Assembly: GCA_014871385.1 (NCBI GenBank)
Contig: CM026426.1
Span: 18,547,935-18,611,934, forward strand
Direction: 5' to 3'
Length of the DNA stretch: 64,000 bases
From: Ceratodon purpureus
Lineage: Eukaryota > Streptophyta > Bryopsida > Pseudoditrichales > Ditrichaceae
The notes beneath the pieces were generated by a model. That model was not told where the DNA came from. It worked only from the letters and a program-made list of their open reading frames with translations, and did no database searches. The position numbers were made by a program, and so were the translations under genes. This document shows, one piece after another, positions 24,319-36,839 of the stretch (its first letter is position 1; the number at the start of each line of letters is the position of its first letter).

Positions 24319-27300
24319 ATGGGGAATACTGCAAAGAGGCAACGAATGCGAGGGGGTGTTAGTCGGCCTGGTCCTGCAGCTTGGGCTGCTGCAGACAAGA
24401 TGGAGGAAGAGCAGAGAGCTGTATCTAGAGTGACGGCTAGAGCACGCAAGGCTCTACAAAGAGCACGTGAGAGAGAGAGAGAGGAGGAAACACGAGAACT
24501 TGCTTCAGACCCTTTACATGATGACACACATGATCAGATGTCAGTGAGGGAGTTGAATCGGATCTCTTTGCGAATAGTGAAGTATATTGTTGGAGAGTTG
24601 AGGAGTTGTCCCGGTCCTTCTAGTAGAAGAGATGCTGTTGAGAGGGTCATGAGGCACAATGCTTTTTGGCCTCTATTACCGCTATATTATCCTAGGCCTC
24701 AAGAAGAAAAGGTCACCTACAGTTTCATAGGGAACTTTAAGAACAAACTGCAGTTGGTGAAGGTGGCAAACTCAAATGAGCGATTAGCAAGAAAGAGTGT
24801 TTTATTAAATGCGGCAATAAGCTTGGGAGTCGATGGAGTGTCAGCATTGTCACGTGTACTGGATACTTCTACGTCTAGCATCAATATAGCCATGAATAGA
24901 AGAGTGTATGGGTTGAGTCCTGAAGAGATAGTGCCTCCGCTTCGCCTCAATCGACAGAAGAGAGGAGGCTTGTCAGATTACGTCAAACTCTAGATTGAGA
25001 TATGGTGGAACGGGCAAACCAAGGTTTCGCCAAACAAAAAGGACGTTGTTAAACACAGGGTAGGCAGAAATCTGTGGGTGGAGCCTCATCCTACGCACTA
25101 CCTTTGCGAGACACAGGTAAGACCTTCCACTGAACATACATGTTGTACATTCATTGTTTACCTCTTCTGCGTTTTCAACCATAGTGTACAAGGTCGTCAA
25201 TACCATCCCAATATATAGAGCAATTTGTACTTGATTTCCTACCAACCTACCGTCGAATGTATTACCGTGGGCACTAAGTACTGCTACTATACAGAGTGGT
25301 ATCACTTGGTTTAGGGGTTGTGTATATTAAATACTTTGCTTCTTGTTTGGTACTGACTTGGAACTCCTTACTTGTACTTATGTAGTTGACGATGTACGTA
25401 AGTGATATTTGTGTTAAGTCCTCTGTACTGGAGATGTACAACTAAGATTAAATGTATGAACGCCAAGATACTATTTGTATATTTTGTATTCACCGAGTGT
25501 AGGAGTCTTCTATGCTCCGTACATTTCGTTATTGTGTTCGAAGTACCGTTGTATTTCTTGTACTGGATGTAAATACAAACACAAAGATAGTGTACTTAAT
25601 ATAATCCTTTGTATAACTTGTACTTGATTTCAGAATATATTGTACCTAGGTTTATTACTTTTAGTACAACAAGTGTCACACTTTTGGAAAATGTATTTGT
25701 GGTTGACAGAGAACATTCTTTTTGCGTTTTATGGAGGCTCATCCAGAGTGCAACGTGCGACAGAGAGCCTTCGAGAGGTTGAAACCATGGTGGGTTCGGA
25801 AATTGAAGGAACGAAATACCTGCTGTTGTATATACCACGTAGAGATGGACTTCATGAAGGTTGGATTGAGCCATCTCAGAGATCAACTAAGGGGATTGCA
25901 TTCAAGGATCATGTGCAACTGCCGATGTCAAGTATGTAAGGGTGAGGCTGAAGGGGCTTGCCATGCACACGAGGCAATTTATAAGCGCATTACAATGATG
26001 TAGGAATCTTGTGTGTGCCCGAAAGGAGAACTGGATGTGTGGCACAAGCTTGATTGTCTCATGGGAGAGTGTCCAGATTGTGGCTTCCATTTATTTCCCC
26101 TTTGCCCTCTCGAGTTGTCTAGTACTGACTCGTTTCTTGTGAAGTGGAAGTGTTTTGAATACTATGAGGTTGGCGTTGATAAGAGGACTGGAAAGCCCAA
26201 GAAGCGGCTTAGAGAGGCTTTCAGGGATACTCCTGTGAAAGAATTTTTGTTGTACATGGAGAAAACAGTGTCGACGTTCATCACCCACAACTTTCGAGCA
26301 AGGTGGCAGGATGAGCAATGTCAATTAATGATGAAGAACGTCCCGGAGGGAGTACTTGTGTCTCATATCGATTTTGCAGAAAATTATAGCTTTGCTATTC
26401 AGAATGAAGTGCAAAGTTTGTACTATTTCAGCACGTTCGTAACCATCCTTGTCCATATTACAATGTGGAAAGAAGGGGATACCGTAATGAAGCAGACGCA
26501 CTTTTACATATCTGATGACAAAGATCACGACTCTGCTACAGTCCAACATTGCTTGCTTTTGCATTGGGATTGGCTAGAGGACTCAGGATTTATTCTAGAG
26601 GAACACTGGGTGTATAGTGATGGTTGTAGCGCTCAGTTTAAATGTGCAACAGCTATGTACTTTGTGGCTAGATATCCCATGCTCACCAAGGGATGCAAGA
26701 TGCGGTGGAACTATTTCGAGACTGCTCATGGGAAGGGAGAGTGGGACGGAGCCGAGGCGGTCGTGAAGAGGGCGTTGAATGCTGAGCAAATCCAGGATCC
26801 TCTGAGGCCATTGGCGAATGCTGCACAAGTTGTCGACTTTCTACAAGTATACTGAGCGGGTTTTGAGTTCCTACAGTCGGACAAAGATCAGTACGGCTCC
26901 ACCCCTCTCTCGTGTATTTTGGCACATTGGAGAGAAGGAGGTCGTCCATAGTGACAGGAGCATCCGCTGCAACACTCTGCCAGGATCTAAATCTCTCTAT
27001 TCCATCATGGGCTTCTCTGAATCTGACCCTACTCTTCTTAGGACACGTGCTTTATCTTGTTTCTGTATATCATGCGTTGATGGCGATTGGGCTAATTGCT
27101 TGAACTCGTCTCATGTGCAGGGCTGGAATGTTGCTAGGCTGGTTCCGAAGAGCGCTTCTTCAGTGGCTGCACAGATGGAGGAAATGGACGATGAAGGTAA
27201 TTGGGTGCATGATGGCGTGTCGTTGGTCTTAGGAGACCTGGTTGAGGTTGGCGATAATTTCATGATACCTGCAGAAGAGGAGAATGAAGACGGCGTGGAT

Positions 27301-27621
27301 TTCTACATCTTGCAGTGCACCAGATCTAAGTTTGAGATACAGGAGCCCCTCGAATGTCCATGGGGGGGCGTCTTTGCCGCCGGGGATGAAGTTATTAGGG
27401 CAAAATACTTCAAGAAGCACGGACGTGGGGATAAAACGTATTTATTTTGCAACGAAGCAGTGGAGGCGCATGTCGATGCACATCTAGTCAGAGCATGCAA
27501 ATTCCCCATGGTACTTGCTTCCCATAGGGCCAAGGGCTCTCCAGTATACAAGATGTCCAGCGAGACCATGAGAGTATGTGAAGATGCTTTGCGCGATTGG
27601 TGGACATTCCATGAGGAGTAG
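24319..27621 (+). pseudogene. Type-1 DDE-like transposase, copy B (two exons)
   Basis: Homologous to copy A at 2.3-5.6 kb. ATG at 24,319 (M-G-N). Exon 1 ends at 25,116 before GTAAGA; exon 2 runs from about 25,730 to 27,621. Blocks in order: Arg/Glu-rich helix, Cys clusters (CCCIYH, CNCRCQVC, CPDC), HIDFAENY, YSDGCSAQFK, AHGKGEWDGA, CISC, and a C-terminal beta-rich domain (GDNFMIPA, FYILQC, CPWGG). Damage is light: TAG at about 24,991 (Leu in copy A), TAG at about 26,000 (Trp in copy A), and a one-base frameshift near 26,846. The gene converges on the SUVR-like gene, exactly as in copy A. Enzyme activity is inferred from the acidic blocks; the superfamily is not certain. Confidence 0.75.
25117..25730 (+). 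other. Intron of type-1 transposase B, GTAC-rich
   Basis: Starts GTAAGA and shows the same GTAC/GTATAC-rich texture as the matching intron of copy A. No other gene seen. Confidence 0.55.
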
Positions 27622-28001
27622 TAAACCACAACTTAGAGTGTCTCTGGATACTACAAGTACTCTTAATGTAAAGAACTTAGTGCTTTTTAATACTTTATGT
27701 ATTTTAATGTAAATTGGAATGTATAATATGTACTAATTTTGGGTACTCTTTGTAGTATTTGAATGGCTCCTTCTGATATTATAAGTATTCTTTGGATACT
27801 ATTTGTATTAATTTTTTAATTCACTGTGAGCATTTATTTTCTAAGTGGATTTGTATTTCAAAACTTCAGTCCTTTGTTAGACAAAAATGCAACTTTGATA
27901 GATCTTTGCAGTCAACTACTGTAAGTACTTCAATGCAGCACTTAGTGTTTACAATTAATTAGACGCAAGATTAATGTCACTTAGTATTTAGAAAAACTCT
28001 T
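27622..28001. other. Gap between convergent genes, TACT-rich
   Basis: AT-rich with repeated TACTAAGTACT, AGTACTC and GTATTC words. Likely shared 3' region of the transposase and SUVR-like genes. Confidence 0.45.
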
Positions 28002-30624
28002 TTACTCTGATCTATGAGATACGACAAAGGTACTACGCCAGTCCCTACAGTAGGTACTCCCACACTTGCATGCAAAGGAAGGCAAATCAGGGTCTTCGTA
28101 GCTAAAGTTGCAGCCATAGTCCCAAGTTAACTCTTCATGAATCTCTATGTCTCGATTTGTGAAGAATGCAACGTGGTAAATGCTCTTGTCCCATTCGTCA
28201 ATCTGCACTGGAACTTTGATCAAGTTGGCATCTTCACACCTAAAGAAACACACATTTTCATTAGACATTATTAAACAAGTTCAAACAATTACAGTAATGC
28301 ATATGAGCCGGCTGGATTACAAACCTGTGGTTTACAAATCTTGCCACGTTACCAAAGAATTGGGAATCCAAGCAGAGCGCAGAGTCGTCATCAAGTTTGG
28401 CTTCGGTGGCCCAATTAGCATCCAATTGCATTGCGAAAGATGGTCCAGGTGGGGCTACAAGATTTCTAAGAATCATCTCAGAATTTGTGAGAATCTCCCC
28501 AACCAACTCAAAGAGAAACAGACCTTTAGAAATGGGTCTACTCGCCCTCACCCCCCATCCAGTCTGGCCCGTATGGAAAATCTCTACTGGATACTTCATC
28601 CCTTGTTGAACAACACGATTACCACATTCATTGTGGCAGCCACACCTAACACTACATTCTCTAATGAACCTGCGTGATCCACGATTACCGCACAAGGCAC
28701 TAAGCCTCCTCTCCACATAAATCACTGATCCACCATGTGAATAGAGTTTTTTTTCCTCTTACAACCAAGGGAGTTGTTGCCACCGTGCTGAAGGTACCGA
28801 TCCTTGAGAATGCCACCCTCCTTATAGGCTATATCTCCACCTGACTCCTTTCCACATTCACAAGGCTGCAAAGATTTTAAACAATCCAGAGTCCTACAAT
28901 TACAACACTTCCCAAGCTTCGGAAAGAAAAGGCTCAAATTCAGAGAGGCCTTCCCATGAACCCTACTGTTGGACATGTAGCGGAATGGCGACATATATGC
29001 ATAGGGATTACAGACTGGAATAGGAAGAGCCTCCATCCCCCTTGACAAATCTCCAGGATCAAACCAGGGCATAGCCTGGTATGGGTGCCAGCCCCAAAAA
29101 AAGCCAAAAAACAGTCAAGGGGCAAGAAATTTACAATTACATAATAACTACAAGTTTTCCACCATAACTCTGAACAGACAGTACATACATACACCCGCAT
29201 GCACGACAAAGCTCAAAGCCGCACCAGGAATACAGAATTGAACAATAACAGAAAAGGGAGTGAATACCTCCGGCTCCTTTTTCAGCAGCCTCGTTGCAAG
29301 ATAGGAGATACATCACAGTGGCTACATTCCATAGCCACATACAGAATCTACTTTTTTACAGACTTCTTCCTCTTCTTTACCTGTGAAACCGCCTGTAGCT
29401 TCTCTTGCGACCTTGTCATAACTCTACCTAGTCCAGCCGGAGACTTTACCGGGGCTTGAGGACAGTCACTGTCATCCTTAGAATCTTCCCCAACCTCTAC
29501 AACACCCTGCTGAAAACCCTGCCTTGCTGCCAAATCCGTGAGCTCTAAGAGAGTGGTGGTCTTCGCACTGTATAGATTCTCTATTGAAGTGGGAAACTCT
29601 TCTTCCTCCTTCTCTGGTTCCATCTTCTTCTTCCTCTTCTTTGATCCACTTGTGTTGCTCTTCTTCTCCATTACCCTCTCAGCATGCACCACATGTACAT
29701 CTTCCTCATCCTGTAGCTTGTCTTCCTCTTTCGTAGGCGATTTCTGTTCTCCGACCTTGTCAACCTCCGGGCCTACCTCCTCCATGTTTGGCACATCTCT
29801 AATCTTCTTCTTCTCACCCTTAATCTTTTTCTTTGCAGGTGACCTCTCCGATGTCTTCGACACTGTCTTCTCTGGTGTTCTGAAGATCTCCTCCTCCAGT
29901 GCTTCTAGTATTAGCTCTCCGGCCCCAACAGTTGTCGTCACTTCAGTCTTCCTTGTATTGCGCCCCTCCAAACACTCGGAACCAGGAACCTCCACTGCTG
30001 CTGTCGTCTTCGACCGCTCTTCCTCTATAGCAATCGTCACCGTTGTTGGAGCTACAGTCTCTTCGATCGGAGCCACAACATGCTCATCTCCAGCAATCTT
30101 CACCCTCAGCAGCTCCTGTGGGCTTATAAACAGTGGGTCACAGGACTTTAGAGTAGGCATACTCGGACCATCCTCTTCTTCCTCGTCTTCCTCCTCTGAA
30201 TCTTCACGCTCCTTGGAATCCACAGATTTCTCACCTTCAGAGTCCTCTTCCTCCTCACCTGAGTCAGTAGTTCGAGAAGAGGACGGCAGCTTCAAGTTTT
30301 GCGTTTCCCGTTCGTCACCGCTGGATGACTCATCTCCACTGAGCAGATCAGGCTCAGTCCCTTTACCTCGCACCGCACCCTTCACCAAACATTCAAAGAC
30401 GACCTCATCCACCTTTTGCAGTTTGGTTCTCTTAGTTTTCTTATTGTTAACCCTTCCCTTGCGGGTCACGTCCTTCACGGTGCGTTGCAAAGGGTTTAGC
30501 AACGCAGCAGGGGAGAGTCCAGGGCCACCCGCAAGAGAGCTTGTTGCTTGGCTCGCGTCACCCTCAGTAAAATGGCCTCGTGAATACCTTGAAGTAGGGG
30601 GAGCGATTTTCTGATACGACAGGC
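28002..30624 (-). pseudogene. SUVR4-like histone H3-lysine methyltransferase, copy B, nearly intact
   Basis: Exons on the minus strand: 30,624-29,381 (about 410 residues, very acidic and Lys-rich, disordered), 29,075 to about 28,325 (DLSRGMEALPIPV, pre-SET Cys cluster CCNCRTLDC, CECGKESGG; then CSVRCGCHNECGNRVVQQG, GWGVRASRPISKG, LVGEILTNSEM, ending FVNHR) and 28,239-28,002 (CEDANLIKVPVQID, AFFTNRDI, ELTWDYG, post-SET CKCGSTYCRD). The motifs are those of plant SUVR H3K9 methyltransferases. The only defect is a one-base shift near 28,747-28,754, a run of eight A in the coding strand; one more A would restore the frame. The copy lacks the intron that copy A has between the IDIP and ELTWDYG blocks. 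The first exon is not identified; a candidate lies at 42,305-42,637. Confidence 0.75.
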
Positions 30625-30769
30625 CTGAAGTCTCGCAGAAAATTTCATTGTTAATTAAAAATTCGAACGACATCTTAAAACAGACAGTACTTCTATGACA
30701 TGACAACGTACAACGGGGGGGTGCAGACAATAGTACTAATAATACTAACAAGTCATACTGCATGCACCT

Positions 30770-31440
30770 AGGAACAATACCATGAGTACATATGCAAAAA
30801 TAAGTCTTACCTCATAGTATACAATGCGTACAAAAGCAGAGTGTTTGTAACCTGAGTATAAGATGCACGTGGAGTACATGAAGAAAAGTACCTAAGCATT
30901 AGTCAACTTATATAACAAGTACTCTATTGTCCTTGTATGTACTTCCAATACATGAACCAGATATATCAATTACTCTAAAATACTCTTACACACTTCCAAT
31001 ACATTCAGCATAGTTAGTTCTAAGTACACTTAATGTACAAAACGACTTCTAATATCACATTGTATACTACGACTTCTGATGAGGTAGGGAGTCAATGTAC
31101 ACTGAAATACATAACCTTTAACCTAGTCAGTATGTGGAGTCCTATAAGTGTACTAGAAGTATATTGCATTGAAATTACAGTGTCCATTCAGCTCACACAT
31201 TAGTACTCTAGACACTGTGAATACGTAACAGTGGCAGTGGACAACACAAATCACGTTGACGAATGTGCTTCTTAGTACTCTAGAGTAGCACGTACTTTAC
31301 ATGTAGTGCCAAACACCGTTTACAAACTATACAATCTACAAAAATGTATAGTTAGCACACCCTTAAACCACAAAGCGAAGACCTAACGTACTTACGGTAT
31401 ACTCTGATTCACTCATAAGAGGCTAAACCATATTTCTAGG
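30770..31440. repeat. GTAC/AGTACT-rich segment upstream of SUVR copy B
   Basis: Dense in AGTACTC, GTATACT, GTACAT and TACTCTAGA words. It matches in position and texture the segment at 8,790-9,290. Probably intron or subterminal sequence of the type-1 element. Confidence 0.6.
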
Positions 31441-31554
31441 TACTAACGAATTAGCAGGAACATATAGATTCCAGACATTAGGTGCAAATTCAGGTCACAA
31501 AAAGGTCGTGTAAGCGACACGTGAGAGAAAAAAACAGGCGCTGCCCGAGTACTT

Positions 31555-31680
31555 TACCTCGTGGCACCGGCTGTGCCACCGTGGTGCCAGCAACCGCCAC
31601 GGGGGCTCGAACCAATGACCTCCGAGCGAGGCGTGTGGAGGGCACATCTACAGTGCCGGGCTGACAGCGGACTGGCGGAG
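31555..31680 (-). repeat. Possible tRNA-derived SINE fragment
   Basis: On the minus strand GGTTCGAGCCC resembles a pol III B box, about 30 bases after a GC-rich stem-like region. No convincing A box or cloverleaf, so not called as a tRNA gene. Confidence 0.25.
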
Positions 31681-32114
31681 CAAGGACCGGATCCCGAGCG
31701 GACTGCTCTTGTCAGCAAACTTTCTGCCAGCACTTTGAACGAGGAAATTATGAGTCCGCCCACCTACCTCCCCCACCGACGATGAGTGAGTGCCGAAGTT
31801 TTTGAACTTCGTAGGGAGAGTGAGTGCAGCCAGCAGGTGTTCGGCGCTACGGGAGAAGCGACGCACTTGGGAGATTGGTTGCAGCCAGCGGGAGTTGGGG
31901 CTGAGAGGATTCCAGCTGATTTGGGAGAGTGGGTGTGGGTTAGTGCGAAGGGAGAGACACGTGATTGTGGAAATTCTGTGCCGGCAGCAAGAGTTAGCAC
32001 TTGCTGGGAGTTGACGAGGTGATTTGGGGTTGTGGGTGTTGTTCACGTAGCGAATTGTGCTTGAGTAGTTACTTGCTGAATCAAGGTGGAAGTGCGGCTT
32101 TCTTCGCTGTCAAC
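31681..32114. other. Boundary between type-1 and type-2 sequence; no gene
   Basis: Open frames on both strands have no motif. Repeated short words (GGGAGATTGGTTGCAGCCAG, GGGAGAGTG) are visible. The type-2 coding homology breaks off at about 32,150. Confidence 0.4.
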
Positions 32115-33779
32115 TCAATGTGCCGTTTGCTGCCAGCGAGCTACAAAACTAGGTAATTTTTTTTTCAATATGATCAATTTTTTTTTCTCAACCTGAAACG
32201 TGGCAACTGGCCAAATCTCCTGCTCTGATTGTACCGAGAAGTACCTCTCGTGGTCCACCTGAATGTTAGTGTCCAGAGCCCGATTCATCAACGTGATGCT
32301 AACACGTTCAAATTTCTTCCCGTTAATAATCTCTGCCTCATCCAGCTTGAGGACAAATATCAACGGAGCCCCTTCCAACTCTGCAAGAATATCCCCACGT
32401 GAGAATGTTTCTGTAATGCAATCGAATTAGCTTCCTTTGTTAAAGACACACAATGCAGTTGCTGGCACCAAACGAACATTCACCATTGCTGTCAACAATA
32501 GAAGAAGAGGATGCATACCTGACTCCATGATGCCATAAAAGATCACCATGCTCTGCTGGACCACCTCAAGGTCCGTGAATAGCGAGTTTTTTTCATCTAA
32601 GACCACCTCCTTTCGCTGCTCCTCGGATTTTTTGGTTTTCTTTGACACTGCTGGCAGCTCCATCCTTCCCTCAGCGTGGTAGTACTGGCCAATGAATTGT
32701 GGCAAGTTCGCATTTAGCTCCTGCCGAAGTTACTGACGTGGTAGGGACTAGGTAGTATGTTGGATTTGGCATCCTTGGTCAAATCCCGAACTGGAGCCTT
32801 CACGGCTTGGTAAATTGCACCATAGCCGCGATAAGACACCCCTGCTTGGTCGCAGGCAGCAAGAATATTACTCGGCCCTACCCTTTTTCCAATTGCCTTG
32901 AGGACGTTACTAGCAATCTTTCTCTTCACATGCTCCATAGATGGCTGAGTTGCGAGGGTGAGACCTTCATGCCTAGTCAGTTCGGCATCTAGCAGTTACT
33001 GTTTGGAAGGCTTTATCCCCATGAAGTCGCTGATTCTCATGGTTGACCCGGTTGTTGTCGTTGATAGCATCCACGAGATGAGGTTGCAAATGCGTCCTAA
33101 CGAGCTTCACTCTGCGTTTTGCCCACCCTGAACCATGATTCAATTCATGAATCCCCCTGAGCGGTCGAGCCCTACGTCGCATCCCCATAGGCGTGTCCCT
33201 CCAAGGGCTAGGCCCCTCCGGTAGGCGCTCACTTGCTTGCTGCCAGCGACGCACCTCGGTCTCCAAGCCCTGCACCGTCACCCTATGATTTCTCTCCATG
33301 CTGCTCATCTCGGTTCGAATAGTCTCCAATTCAACCCGCAATTGCATGCATGTATCCTCAATGTCCCTGTTATAGTCGAGCCTCTCTCTGCTGCCAGCAA
33401 GGTCGTCTCTCACCTTGCCGAGTTCTTCTTCTAAATGTCGGCACTGCATTTCCATCTCACGCCGTGTAGGTCCAATTCCATCAACGAGACCCAATCTCCG
33501 TGCATATCCATACAGACCTTGCTCTCCATGACATATGAATTCCAGGCAATCTCGAAGAGTTTTGAATGGAGGTGGCCTCCCTGTTCCTGGATCAACCGGG
33601 TAAATGCTGCCATCGACCCACAAGTCAATGTTTGTATCCCCGGCTGCCCTTCGTCCTGGAAATGTTGATGGGCAGTGTTGCTCGGATCTCATTGAACCTC
33701 TCCTAACAAGTGGTGCATAGCGTGCATCAAGCTCAGCATTAACACGGTAGCTTGAAGGCTCCACCCCTCGTGCTGCCAT
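32115..33779 (-). pseudogene. Type-2 transposase, copy 1, truncated
   Basis: ATG at 33,779 (MAARGVEPSS). Order: conserved block with DTNIDLWVDGSIYP and CLEFICHGEQGLYGYARRL, a long coiled coil (about 33,510-33,260), a block with ILAACDQAGVSYRGYGAIY (32,870-32,800), LFTDLEVVQQSM (about 32,560), and the first catalytic block LIFVLKLDEAEI (about 32,350), then YFSVQSEQEIWPVA. It stops being alignable at about 32,150, so the rest of the core is missing. Each block aligns with 51,243-54,733, including the acceptor at 32,380. Stop codons occur between the blocks. Part of a type-2 element inserted in the type-1 element B. Confidence 0.65.
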
Positions 33780-34591
33780 CGTGAGTCCAGAATTCCGAAG
33801 TAGTGATTCAAGCTCTCATGGCCCCTCCATCGACCTGGAAGTATGCATAGAATCGTTTGTAACATTGCCATATACCCAAAACCGCAGAGTTCACAACAAC
33901 CAAACCCTATACCATAGCCAGTCAAGGAAATTGCAGGATCAAATGAATAGCATGCAATGTACAAATGCACGACCCAAACATGTCATAGAGAAATTGACAC
34001 TTACACAACCTCTTCAGTCTATGGCAGGACGTGTTGCAAGAATACCCTTCGAATGCTTGCTGCTCGAATTTGTAACTGCTGCCAACGCGTATCTGCACAA
34101 TCATGCTCACTGGTTTAGTTCTCACAATTTCCCTTGACTCTCTCGAATTTCACCTGCGAATTGGAACGTTGGTCCTGCAATACCAAAATTATACGCACCC
34201 AACTTCGATTCACCCCATTCCCAGGTGGGGAGACCAACCTACTGTCGACCGAGCTCCATGGCTTCTTCCCGTTGTGGCAACAAACTTCGAATCTTCAAAC
34301 GGTTGACACCAATCTCCCGTCATCTCTCCTTCGAATCGGGCTTTAACTTCACTAAATGCGAGAAGGCGTGGTTCACCAAACAAGGCAGCCACCTTGGCGC
34401 CACTAGGCACACCGACCCGCCCCGCAACCCCTTCCCGAGACCATTAAGTCGCCCTATTAACTGTGCGGGCAGCGATCCTGGCACCCGCTGCCAGCGACAG
34501 TGCCGCATTTGGGCAGGGAGTTCACCTAGAAAGGGCAGGCTTACACGGCCTTATTTTGACCCCATTTTGCACCTAATGCTTGAAAACTTAC
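33780..34591 (-). other. Spacer between coil-RING gene and type-2 transposase, copy 1
   Basis: Lies between the GTAAGT donor of the coil-RING exon (34,591) and the ATG of the transposase. It may hold a terminal exon, leader and promoter. A GTTGGT...TTGCAG interval near 34,240-34,170 could be a leader intron. No conserved protein block. Confidence 0.35.
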
Positions 34592-34884
34592 CCGCATTTG
34601 GACAAGTTGCTTTTGCTCTCTCCATCCTCAGTTGCAAGGTTTTCCTTTGCTCCTCAGCACATCTTAGCATCTCGGCCCTCTAAAGCATCTCAGCACTAGG
34701 CTCTCCCCACCCAAAACTCTTATGCCAATCCGGATGTGATAAAATATTGCACATGGTTGTCATAATAGACCGACCGTCCGTTAGTCCGTTAGTCCGTCAT
34801 GGTGATAAGACACACCCCCGTGTCCGTCACATAAGGAAATTGACCGGTTGACTCACGGTAAGGGTAAAACGAGTTTACCTAGCG

Positions 34885-35077
34885 CTAACTTTTGCGCGCG
34901 CTCGCGTTCGCGCGCGTCCATTCAGGCGCGAGCATACAGGCGGGTGCGAAAAAAAAAAAAAAAAAAAAAAAATTTCCCGCACTGGCCCGTATGTTTGCGC
35001 TCGTCCGCACTCGCGCGCGCGCAGACGGGCGCGAGCGTATCAGCGAACGCGCACACAGAAACCAGCCAAAGTTCTGG

Positions 35078-35111
<34 letters not shown>

Positions 35112-35300
35112 TTTTTTTTCGCACTCGCTTGTTTGCTCTCGCCCGTCCGCACTCGCCCGATGGCGTGCGCCGGACTTCCACCAAGTTGTTGTTCATTTCA
35201 TTTTGGTGCTACTCCCACCATTGAGTGCGAGCATTCAGGCGCGCGCACACGGGCGCGAGCGTATCAGCAGACGCGCACAGAGAAACCAGCCAAAGTTCTG

Positions 35301-35332
<32 letters not shown>

Positions 35333-36610
35333 CATACTCGCTCGTTTGCTCTCGCCCGTCCGCACTCGCCCGTTGGCGTGCGCCGGACTTCCACCAAGTT
35401 GTTGTTCATTTCATTTTGGTGCTACTCCCACCATTGAGTGCGAGCATTCAGGCGCGCGCACACGGGCGCGAGCGTATCAGCAGACGCGCACAGAGAAACC
35501 AGCCAAAGTTCTGAATTTTTTTTTTTTTTTTTTTTTTTTTTTCATACTCGCTCGTTTGCTCTCGCCCGTCCGCACTCGCCCGTTGGCGTGCGCCGGACTT
35601 CCACCAAGTTGTTGTTCATTTCATTTTGGTGCTACTCCCACCATTGAGTGCGAGCATTCGGGCGCGAGCAATCGGGCGCGAGCAATCGGGCGCGAGCAAT
35701 CGGGCGCGCGCAGACGGGCGCGAGCGTAGCAGCAAACGCGCACACAGAAACCAGCCAAAGTTCTGAAAAAAAAAAAAAAAAAAAAAAAATTTTTTTTTTT
35801 TTTTTGCACTTGCCCGTATGTTCGCGCCCGTCCGCACTCGCGCGTGCGCAGACGGGCGCGAGCGTATCAGCGAACGCGCCCACAGAAACCAGCCAAAGTT
35901 CTGAAATTTTTATTTTTTTTTTTTTTTTTTTCGCACTCGCCCGTTTGCTCGCGCCCATCCGCACTCGCCCGATGGCGTGCGCCGGACCTCCATCAAGTTG
36001 TGGTTCATTTCATTTTGGTGCTACTCCCACCATTGAGTGCGAGCATTCGGGCGCGCGCACACGGGCGCGAGCAATCGGGCGCGCGCAGACGTGCGCGAGC
36101 GTAGCAGCAGACGCGCACACAGAAACCAGCCACAGTTTTTAAAAAAAAAAAAAAATTTTTTTTTTTTTTTTTTCGCACCCGCCCGTATGTTCGCGCTCGT
36201 CCGCACTCGCGCGCGCGCAGACGGGCGCAAGCGTATCAGCGAACGCGCACACTGAAACCAGCCACAGTTTTTAAAAAAAAAAATAAATAAATAAAATTTT
36301 CTTTTTCGCACTCGCTCGTATATTCGCGCTTGTCCGCACTCACGCGAGCGCAGACGGGCGCAAGCGTACGGGCAAACGCGCACAAATAAACCAGCCAAAG
36401 TTCTGAATTTATTTATTTTTTTTTTTTTTTTTGCACTCGCCCGCATGCTCGCGCCCGTCTGCACTCGCCCGTCCGCACTCTCCCGATGGCGTGCGCCAGA
36501 CTTCCACCAAGTTCTTGATGATTTCATTTTGGTGCTACTTCCTCCTTTGCACTCGCCGGTATGCTCGCGCCCGAGTACTGGCGACCGTCTGCACTCGCCT
36601 AGTAGCTTCC
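34885..36610. repeat. GC-rich satellite array alternating with poly(A)/poly(T)
   Basis: Units of about 213 bp (clear at 35,225, 35,438 and 35,651) contain GGGCGCGAGC words, ACACAGAAACCAGCCAAAGT, a long A/T homopolymer, CGCACTCGCCCGT and TTGTTCATTTCATTTTGG. Many CpG and CGCG runs. Arms of opposite polarity (GCGCGAGC versus GCTCGCGC) make the units partly palindromic. Confidence 0.85.
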
Positions 36611-36839
36611 ATCAAGAAGGTGTTCATTGCAATTTTATGCACAAATAATTGTTGCCAGACCAGGGAGCTCAATTGCTCAGTACGCGATGTGATGGAGATC
36701 GATGAGTGATGAGAACATTTTTGTAATATGATATTAGAATTAAAATAGTAGCAAAAGGCATAGATAATTAGATTAGTAGAAGATTTTGGAGTTAGTTTAA
36801 TTTTGTTTAAACTAGAACATTTTGTGTACATTTCCACTA

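Noticed and set aside
29538-30614. A 358-aa plus-strand open frame rich in Ser
   Set aside because: It is the antisense shadow of the Glu/Asp/Lys-rich exon of SUVR copy B; no motif and a skewed composition.
31555-31680. tRNA gene on the minus strand
   Set aside because: Only a B-box-like word is clear; no A box at the right distance and no cloverleaf.
34848-35729. A 293-aa plus-strand frame and several overlapping frames with poly-Lys and poly-Phe
   Set aside because: They are translations of the GC-rich satellite and its A/T runs, open in several frames on both strands, with no protein-like sequence.
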